NCBI GenBank assembly: GCA_016648135.1
Contig: JADDOH010023700.1
Location: 45,004-109,003 of the forward strand
Source: Agrypnia vestita
Lineage: Eukaryota > Arthropoda > Insecta > Trichoptera > Phryganeidae
Direction of reading: 5' to 3'
DNA: 64,000 bases
The translations under genes and the position numbers were made by a program. Positions 56,701 to 64,000 of this stretch are shown here, one piece after another. Each line of letters starts with the position of its first letter. The stretch's first letter is position 1. Below the pieces are notes generated by a model, which did not search any database, was not told where the DNA came from, and worked only from the letters and a program-made list of their open reading frames with translations.

Positions 56701-56875
56701 AAAAATAGAGATGTGAACACGGAATACGTGTCACATCAATATTCTTACTATTTCAAACTAAGCTAAACGCTTGTGCTATGAAAATTGGATTAACTTTCTG
56801 GTCTAGAGTGAGGTTCGAATCCGCATCCTTCGGATCACGAGGCGAGAGTCCTAACCACTAGACCAATAACAACAA
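56701..56875 (-). mobile_element. tRNA-derived SINE, copy 3 (best head)
   Basis: On the minus strand TGGTCTAGTGGTTAGGAC (A box, 56855-56865), an anticodon-arm-like CTCGCCTCGTGATCC, and GGATTCGAACC (B box, 56812-56822), then the shared body (TTTCATAGCACAAGCG, ATTGATGTGACACGTATTCC). Box spacing fits a tRNA-type Pol III promoter. CCACTAGACCAATAAC is repeated just outside. Confidence 0.85.
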
Positions 56876-57409
56876 CAACTATAACCACTAGACCAATAAC
56901 CACTAACAACTCAGATCATTTTCGTATTGTGCAATCATTGAGGTTCAGTGGTACATGAAGATTTTTATTTAATTTAAATATTATGGTGTATATCATATTA
57001 TTGTCATGTAAAATATTATTGTCAAATATTTCTTCAAATTATCAACTATACTTTAGCCTACACACATTTTCTGTGCACGTAGCATTAAAACCGTTTTAGA
57101 CGAAGCCGCTCATGTTCATATTGTAATATGACTAGAATATACAAAAGTTTAAAATTACAAACGGAGGCTGTTTTTGTTGTATCAAAGTTTGTACTGTCAA
57201 TTGCAATAAAATAATAATGAAAATATATCCTTATTGCAAATGAACAATTGCTTCCTTATTGGAAAAATGATTTAAATTGTGAAATTATTGTAAGTATAAC
57301 CTCCTTTGTTCGTATATGGCATAACTTGGGTGCGGATTAATTGTTCACAAAACTGATAGATCATTTGATGGTAACAAGGATAGCCACTTGTGAATGTGGA
57401 ATTAATGTA
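56876..57409. other. Intergenic AT-rich DNA
   Basis: Nothing recognised. Confidence 0.3.
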
Positions 57410-58060
57410 CAATAGAACTTCGTTTATTCAAGATTCAAAGTACCAAGAAAAGCACTGCGATCCCGAAATTCATCAAAAGTCGTTAAATTCATGAAAAAAG
57501 CCATTAATTTTGAGAAAAACGTCTGTATTTTTGCATATTTCAAGAAATCAAAAACGCAATATTTATTATGCTAATATGAAGATCGTAAAATTTATATTAC
57601 TAAAGCAACGGATATTGACATATTCGCTGTCCTCTCACGAAAAAAAATTATTTTTTTCCATTTCGTCACATTTGGAATCAATTTTCACTCAATTCCGCCT
57701 TTTTTCTGATTCAGACCAAACTACCTGAGGAATTAGCGCAAAGTCGACCAATCTGCGCAAATCGAGGTAGCCAACTGAAGAAAGTATGCATAGGATTTCC
57801 CATTTTGAGGGATCGCTACATAGTATATATAGGTAAAGTAGATTCCACAAGATACAACCCACACAAGTGCAGCGTGATCAAAAAGTCGCACGCATTATTA
57901 ATTTCTTAAAAAAAATCGAATTATGCGACTTTCAATGTACCGATTTGCGGTACAAGGGTCTAAAAATTATTTTGAATTATCGGGTTTAATCCACATGAAA
58001 TTAACAGTTTAGGACTCACATATTTTAAGTGTTGAATTTTAAATTAAAGGGGTTTTACTG
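57410..58060 (+). mobile_element. pogo-like MITE, copy 5
   Basis: Starts CAATAGAACTTCGTTTATTC after TA (57408-57409) and ends AAGGGGTTTTACTG before TA. The interior matches copy 2 (AATTAGCGCAAAGT, AGCCAACTGAAGAAAGTATG). Confidence 0.8.
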
Positions 58061-58724
58061 TACATATTACTTTGTACTCTGTGCTTTGTCATGTCTAGCG
58101 CGCTTTGTGGAAACCATATTGCCATAGAAGCATTACTTAAAAAGTCGAGTGGACAGACGGGCTGCACAAACTGCTGGTGCAGGTAATGTCATGGTCCCAG
58201 TTTGCTGCAGACAAACCTCAACATACACTCGGGTCGATGCACATGATAATGTTAATGAAATATTTTGCAAGTAATACTCGTATCAGTCAAGGTTTCCTGT
58301 TGCGTTGCATAAACCAAATAAAAATTAACACATGGTACCTGTTGACAAATTTATTAAATCTTGATAATTTTTATATAAAGGGCAACAATCAAAAGTTTTG
58401 TACACATCCTGGGATGCAATTCTGTAATTTTTAAAATGTAACATTTATTAAATAATTATTTGTAAAATTATGTTAAATTAAAAAATTTACTTCAAAATTA
58501 AATAATTTACATATCACAGCACAAGGTAATAATTACATAATAAAATTAAATAGATTTTCAAGTATTTCTACACCTAAATAAGGTACAAAAGTGTACACGT
58601 GATTATTGCTGTCACGCTAGGAATTCAGAATATGCATATTGTACATCTTGAAGGAGAGATATAAAAAATCTTTGAATATCTCTAGTACCATGCAGCTTGT
58701 AATTCTCAAATTATTGACCTATTG
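58061..58724. other. Intergenic AT-rich DNA
   Basis: Nothing recognised. Confidence 0.3.
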
Positions 58725-58815
58725 CCTTCATATCCCTGCAATGGGATCCGAAACATCGCGCAGAAAGGTCGTAAAAAACACGGTATATTACCCCAGAAAA
58801 CACAAACCAGAAGAT
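58725..58815 (+). mobile_element. Penelope-like terminal fragment, copy 3
   Basis: CATATCCCTGCAATGGGATC then CGAAACATCGCGCAGAAAGG and ATTACCCCAGAAAACACAAA. It keeps the TGCAATGGG stem-loop and CCGAAAC box but not CTGATGA. Confidence 0.55.
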
Positions 58816-59504
58816 ACTTATACCTTATTTGAAAAACCATTCTTCCTTATATGGAAGAGTTAATGTTACTCTAATTTACTTCGCGTTTTCTATTAATAGA
58901 TTGATAATGCAGTTATGATTTCTGTGTCTAAGTTTATTTATTAAAATGTGACTTACACAACTGTTAATTTGTCCTGTCCATATAAGTTTTCACTTTTATA
59001 TGTGTTCGGTTTTCGTTTTTTGTCCACAGATATTTTATAATTGTGTATTTATAGTAACTGTTCAAATTATACTGCGTGATTCTGTCAGACTGACCCCAAA
59101 AATGCCAGTCGCTACAACACAATAGGAAAGTGCTGCTGAAATTCACTACACCATACGTGAATGTAGCTTTTATGTATTTTAAAGTAAACGATGTATTTTC
59201 ATACCACATTCACGAAGATGCAGGTATCCAAAAGTTCACAATGCTTGGCCTACGAAAAGGGAGATTCCTTAAATATTTAAAATATATGTATTTAAAAAAA
59301 TTCTGCTCCGCTGAAATACATCTTGGAAACAGAATTCAAACAACTGCGCGGGTGCCATTGACACATGTTACAAAGTGACACTCATCCGAAAGTGAGCCAT
59401 GTCTGTTATACAAGAAAGGACTATGTAGGTGTGATTTGTTTCTCCTTAGTGACAATATGTTATTAATAAATATGTAATTATATTTCGATGCAACCTTTTC
59501 ACAG
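58816..59504. other. Intergenic AT-rich DNA
   Basis: Nothing recognised. Confidence 0.3.
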
Positions 59505-59805
59505 GGTGAAAAGAAAGGATCGCTGAGATGGCTTGGTCATGTGGAATGGATGAGTGAGGAATAGATGGCAAAAAAAAATTACGAGGCGAGTGTTGAAAGC
59601 AGGAGAAACAGAGGGCATCGCATCCGCAGAGCATCTGGCATGACCAGATAAATCAAATATTGGAGGATGGCTCGGTAAGAAGCTTCAACAACCGAAGAGC
59701 GTGTATGAAAGCAGACAAAGCAAGAGTGTACCGGGACAGTGGAGTGAGGTGTTCTATCCTCTCTGCTTATCCCTCTGGGAAACGACGTGATGGTGAGTTA
59801 TTAGT
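59505..59805 (+). pseudogene. LINE 3'-end fragment, third copy
   Basis: GSLRWLGHVEWMSEE, stop, then YEASVESRRNRG-like, NRRACMKADKARVYRDSG-like and LSAYPSGKRRDG readings in shifting frames. Same LINE type as 1060-1450. Confidence 0.7.
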
Positions 59806-60536
59806 TAGTTAGTGATGGAATGGAATGTCTATATAAAGACAATTTTTCAACAGATCAATTTCACCGTCTAAAATACATATTTGTTGGTGTTTTTATATGT
59901 ATACTGCTTATGTACAAGTGTGCAAATGTGACACTATCTTATCTTAGTGGATGCACCACATATGTAGATACTACATGACAAAACAGTTAAAAATCAAAAT
60001 TACACAAAAAAACTTAATTTGTATCACTGAACCCCTAGCGTGATAAATTTACTGCAGATTATGCTACAGTTGTGAATTTTACTTTATTTTTTAAGGTTAT
60101 TTAAAATGAAAAATTATCTCTAATTTCTTTCAATATGAGCCACGACAAATCTAAAATTTAAACAAGGTATAAAAATGATAACATTTATAATTGTTTCACT
60201 AAAATGTACATAATATATTGGTTAAAGTGCAATTGTTAGGTGACTAGATTCATTATGCAAACTATTACAAAACGTCAACACATAGAAAAATCCTGATGAT
60301 GTTTAACACAGAACGGAAAATGTGTTAAAAAAGCGCGATAGAAAAATGCGTAACATTATATAAGAAGTTTGTGGGTGCATTATATACATGTGAACATTGT
60401 GGGTAAAATATTTTTGCAAAACAAGTGTACACCATTTGAACTTTAAGTAAAAATCAGACGTTTGAAGGGAACAAAACAAAAAACATAATAATTACGTATA
60501 TGACATGGAAATGTATAGTCCATGGAGTGATGTTAC
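59806..60536. other. Intergenic AT-rich DNA
   Basis: Nothing recognised. Confidence 0.3.
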
Positions 60537-61154
60537 GAGAGGTATAAAAGCAAAGGCAGCAATATCCCGTTGAGGTGTTTCTGAGATAAACACAAAAAAC
60601 CCGTCACTATTCAAGGAAATTTCTCTGGAATCTATGAAACCTACATCTTATTGGAAATAAGTTTTCAAAAACAATAGCTACCTCAGTTTTCTTTTATATG
60701 TATAAATAAATATTCAACTTCTACTATTCAAATATGGATATTGCTGTTTGCTACCAAATATGTAGTAGACATTGCTGCTTTAGCTATTTACATAATCAGA
60801 AATTTGCTGTCTTTGTATGATGTTTCAGTCTGAAATTGACATCAACTCCCACTTTAGTATGAAGCGGTCATTTTGTCACATATCACTTTTTTTTCACTCT
60901 AGGACCCATCTATTAGGGTCATTAATGACCTGTTGACGGTCCGTTTGTTAAAAATAAAAAATGTGACATCTTTAGTGGTTGATTAGGATATTGCTGCCTT
61001 TGCTTTTTATACTATAAGGATATTGCCGTCTTTTCTTTTAATAATGATTTGGAAACATGATTTTGAAAGGAATGGAGTTATATTTCATATAAAATCTCGA
61101 ATTCGGTGCTTTTTAATTTTTTATGATATTGCTGCCTTTGCTTTTATACCTCTC
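60537..61154. mobile_element. 618-bp element with perfect 30-bp TIRs and internal TIR echoes
   Basis: GAGAGGTATAAAAGCAAAGG plus CAGCAATATC at 60537-60566 is exactly mirrored at 61125-61154. The interior has at least four partial copies of GATATTGCTGCCTTTGCTTT (for example 60990-61010, 61018-61037). No transposase frame; the family is unknown to me. Confidence 0.85.
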
Positions 61155-61391
61155 ACATGATTCATGTCTGATATGTCCAATACATTTTTTTTCAAAGTAA
61201 ACTAATTTTAACTGTTCACGGTTTTGTGAAAATTTCATATTCTGCATTCACAAAACATAAAATTTACATCTTAAAACATGGGATTAAATTCTAAAAATTA
61301 AAAATCATTTACATAGGTGGTGGTGATCGTTTTCTAACATGGCACATAGATATTTAATTATATATAATAGTTATTTAAATATTTTTTAAAT

Positions 61392-61839
61392 TCAACCCGT
61401 GTCCGATGTACAGTCACCAGATGTGTCGCTGCTGTTTGAATTATCCGAAGAACTGCTTGAATTGCGATCCAGTTTTTCCGATGACTTTTTCCTCGGTCGA
61501 ACATCTTTCTTCTTACGACTTTCAAAATCTTTTGTTTTCAGATCATTTACGTCTCTCTCTACAGAATCTTTTTCACCAGACAATCTATTATGTTTTTCCG
61601 TAGTTTCTGTACTTTTTTCATCGATTTCCTTGATTGTTTTGCCTTCCGTTTCATTGGGACTTTTGGAAAATACTTGAGAAATACTAGGACGAAGTGTTTC
61701 GGTGGATTTAGAAATATCCTTAGTTAACGACGTGGTCGGTTTTGGATTATGTTCCATGTTTTCCTCTTCTTCTTCTTCCTGCGAGGCTTTCAAAAGCGCA
61801 GCTTTTTGCGCTATTTCAAATGCTTCGGGATATTGTGTG
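61392..61839 (-). CDS. KXD1: KXD1 last exon (charged, Ser-rich tail)
   Basis: Acceptor attttttcag on the minus strand. After TQYPEAFEIAQKAALLKASQ come EEEEEEN, many Thr/Ser/Lys/Glu residues, a KKKDVRPRKKSSEK basic patch and NSSSSSDNSNSSDTSGDCTS. The tail is low complexity, likely disordered, and longer than in the human protein. Confidence 0.9.
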
Positions 61840-62714
61840 CTGAAAAAATAATATATGAAATGGTATGATTAAATTTGTATAGTCATCAGCCTAAACTGCA
61901 AGCTTCGAAGTGTAAACAAAGAAATTAAATGTTTAGTTGACAAGCGTTGATAGCACCAGAATTTTAAAACAATATCAAAATCACCCTAAATTAATAAATT
62001 GTGAATAAATTAAAATGAAATGGGAATAAATAAAAGGTATGTTGATATGAAATAGAAGGCATAATAATGAGATAAAGATAGAGATTGATGAAGAAATATT
62101 AATGGTGGATATGATAAAATATTTGGGAATAATGAAAGTCTCTAAATTATCATTAAAAAACATGTTGAATAATAGGGGCGTGCAGTGAGAACAAGATGCA
62201 TGACTTTTCCTAAGTTTTGAAAAGAAATCGAAATAAGAGATATATCTCATAATATTCCTATCACAATAATGAACACATTATTCAGATAAGCCTTCAGGCT
62301 GAAAAAAAAATGCGAACATTTTTATTGCTTATCTCCGTAACTGTTGACATTTCACCCAAAATGCAAAAAATATTTTCTATTAGAAATGGAGTGAAGACTC
62401 CCCCGAAGCTTTTGCTACAACTTTGATATCATAGTATAAATACTAATATCCTGTACAAATATTCAAATAATACACAGACAATGAACATCGTAAAGCATAA
62501 ACAATTATAAAATATATTTAATAAAATAAATATTGTTTACCTTAACTTAGCTTTGAGTGCCCTTATCTTCTTAAAAATATAATCCAGGTCCTTCTTCATG
62601 TCCAGAAGAAGCTGGGTGTGCTTTTTGAATTCGGCTCCAGCAACTTTTAAACGACTGGCACTCAAAGCATTGCAATTTGTTAACATTTCATTTGTCTTCT
62701 CAAATCTCTGCAGC
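61392..62714 (-). CDS. KXD1: KxDL motif-containing protein 1, C-terminal exons (5' end outside window)
   Basis: Two minus-strand exons, 62541-62714 and 61392-61839, joined through AG|C (Ser). The upstream exon codes LQRFEKTNEMLTNCNALSAS then EFKKHTQLLLDMKKDLDYIF and KKIRALKAKL, the core helix with the K-x-D-L motif (KKDL). The last exon opens STQYPEAFEIAQKAALLK, still conserved, then a ~130-residue acidic/Lys/Ser-rich tail ending in SDTG and TGA. Known role: subunit of BORC, which couples lysosomes to Arl8 and kinesin, and also linked to BLOC-1. The first exons should lie at higher coordinates beyond mariner copy 2. Possible poly(A) signal ATTAAA (minus) at 61353-61358. Confidence 0.92.
61840..62174. 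other. KXD1: KXD1 intron, near part
   Basis: AT-rich, nothing recognised. Confidence 0.3.
62175..62440. mobile_element. MITE debris in KXD1 intron
   Basis: 62175-62290 is a half copy of the GGGGCGTGCAGTGAGAACA family of 3323; 62330-62440 is one end of the CTAGTAGCAAAAACT family (AGACTCCCCCGAAGCTTTTG). Confidence 0.55.
62541..62714 (-). CDS. KXD1: KXD1 internal exon (KxDL motif)
   Basis: On the minus strand: acceptor attttgccag, one base, then 57 codons and a split AG. Donor gtaaac. Contains RFEKTNEML..CNALSASRL and MKKDLDYIFKKI, the most conserved part of the family. Confidence 0.95.
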
Positions 62715-62883
62715 CTGGCAAAATAAAATAAAAATGAAGGTAAAACAAAAAAACGAAGCGTGAGATTACTAAATAACTTAATTTTGGTTGCTTGAATAAC
62801 CAACAGATTAAATGAATTAAACGAATAATAATAATAATATTATTATATGGGTACCAAGCGCTATGTCGTTTTGTTAGTTTATA

Positions 62884-64000
62884 TTAGGTCCTTACATATG
62901 AAATTGGCGTTTTGCCGTACTGGCAAATTTGATCTCAAATATCTTCTATTTGGTTAGGAATTCCAAATCCAAATTTATACAGCAATTTACTCATGTATTT
63001 GTGTTTTGAAAATTATAATTCATTTGTTTTTTCCTCAATTGTTTTTTTCTTTGCGTCACTCAGTTTACAAAATGAAAAACTTGAAATATCGCGTTATTTA
63101 CGAGTACGAGTTCCACCGTGGCACCAGTGCTGCAGAAACGGCTCGAAGGATTAATGATGTGTATGGCGACGGTGCCGCAAAAGAAAACACAGTGCGTTTT
63201 TGGTTCCAACGTTTTCGTTCTGGAAATTTCGACCTGCAGAACAAGCCCCGTGGACGGCCGGAGACCAAAGTTGATAATGAAAAATTGAAGGCTATTGTGG
63301 AAGCGGATCCATCGCAAACCACATCCGAGTTAGCTGCAGGCTGCGGTGTTAGTGATAAAAACTGTTTTAATCCACTTGAAGCAAATTGGTAAGGTGAAAA
63401 AGCTTGAAAAGTGGGTACCTCACGAATTGAGTGAAGCAAATCAACAAACGCGCGTTGACTGCTGCGTTGCATTACTCAACTGGCACAATAATGAAGGGAT
63501 TTTAAATCGAATCATTACCTGTGATGAAAAGTGGATCCTGTACGATAATCGGAAGCGCTCATCGAATGGCTGAACCCTGCCGAACCAGCCAAACCATGCC
63601 CCAAGCGAAAATTGACTCCAAAAAAGTTACTTGTGAGCGTTTGGTGGACTAGTGCTGGTGTCGTTCACTACAGCTTTCTTAAATCTGGCCAGACGATTAC
63701 GGCAGATGTCTATTGTCAGCAACTGCAAACCATGATGGAAAAGCTAGCTGCTAAACAACCGATGCTGGTTAATCGCTCTAGGCCACTGCTGCTTCATGAT
63801 AACGCTAGACCACACACTGCACAACAGACGGCTACCAAATTAGAGGAGCTTCAATTGGAATGTCTAAGACATCCACGTACTCTCCGGACCTTGCCCCAAC
63901 AGATTACCATTTTTTTCGAAATTTGGATAACTTCTTGCAAAGGAAAAAATTCAACTCCGATGGGGCAGTCCAAACCGCCTTTAAAGTTTTTATTGATTCC
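62884..64000 (+). mobile_element. mariner element, copy 2 (frameshifted, cut by window end)
   Basis: Same family as the copy at 6420, opposite orientation. TIR starts TTAGGTCC at 62884 after a TA. Aligned by eye to copy 1, the outer parts are almost identical. It lies upstream of the KXD1 internal exon seen, so probably within a KXD1 intron. The right end would fall about 170 bp beyond the window. Confidence 0.93.
63072..64000 (+). pseudogene. mariner transposase, copy 2, broken by three frameshifts
   Basis: Starts MKNLKYRV at 63072. Relative to copy 1 there is one extra A in the A-run near 63357-63361, one missing C near 63564 (tcatcg-aatgg), and one missing C near 63873 (catcca-cgtac). The first two cancel each other in frame, the third breaks it again before the last catalytic Asp. 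It keeps CDEKW and HDNARPH, and reads D instead of R/G at scattered sites. Non-functional as it stands. Confidence 0.92.

Noticed and set aside
61399..61677. Plus-strand frames over the KXD1 last exon
   Set aside because: Shadows of the minus-strand coding sequence.
1..64000. CRISPR arrays, operons, ribosome binding sites
   Set aside because: The window is eukaryotic; the tandem repeats seen have no regular unique spacers and lie in introns or transposons.

Overview
The window is nuclear DNA from an animal, most likely an arthropod and probably an insect. It has AT-rich non-coding DNA, GT-AG introns, three host genes split into exons, two full-type mariner elements (Tc1/mariner, DD34D), and many relics of LINEs, MITEs, Helitron-like and pogo/hAT-like elements. 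I cannot fix the order from sequence alone. No prokaryotic gene, CRISPR array, rRNA or intact tRNA gene was seen.

Region 1 (4-29 kb, + strand) is most of an oxysterol-binding-protein-related gene of the ORP3/6/7 group. I place 13 coding exons between 4024 and 28901. Their phases all agree and give 592 residues: a linker, coiled-coil-like stretch, FFAT motif and complete sterol/PI4P-binding ORD domain. The N-terminal PH domain is not seen and should lie upstream. The introns are full of transposon debris: LINE fragments, mariner copy 1, Penelope-like pieces, tRNA-SINE, Helitron-like and pogo-like MITEs. In two introns the 3' splice site sits at the end of a tandem repeat whose units resemble the splice site itself.

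Region 2 (29-53 kb) is a transposon graveyard with no recognised host gene. It holds pogo-like MITEs, several long palindromic elements, hAT-like MITEs, a nested CpG-rich palindrome-bearing element, a decayed transposase, and a 1.1-kb foldback structure. Beside the foldback is a small spliced helix-turn-helix gene of transposon type (51571-51911).

Region 3 (53-64 kb): a two-exon ubiquitin-conjugating enzyme gene of UBE2T type (53205-55960, +) has a Helitron-like element with alternating tandem repeats in its intron. The last two coding exons of KXD1, a BORC/BLOC-1-related subunit, lie on the minus strand (61392-62714). A second, frameshifted mariner copy starts at 62884, probably in the next KXD1 intron, and runs off the window end.

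The three host genes do not form a pathway. ORP works in lipid transfer at ER contact sites, UBE2T in DNA-crosslink repair, and KXD1 in lysosome positioning. They are simply neighbours separated by repeats.
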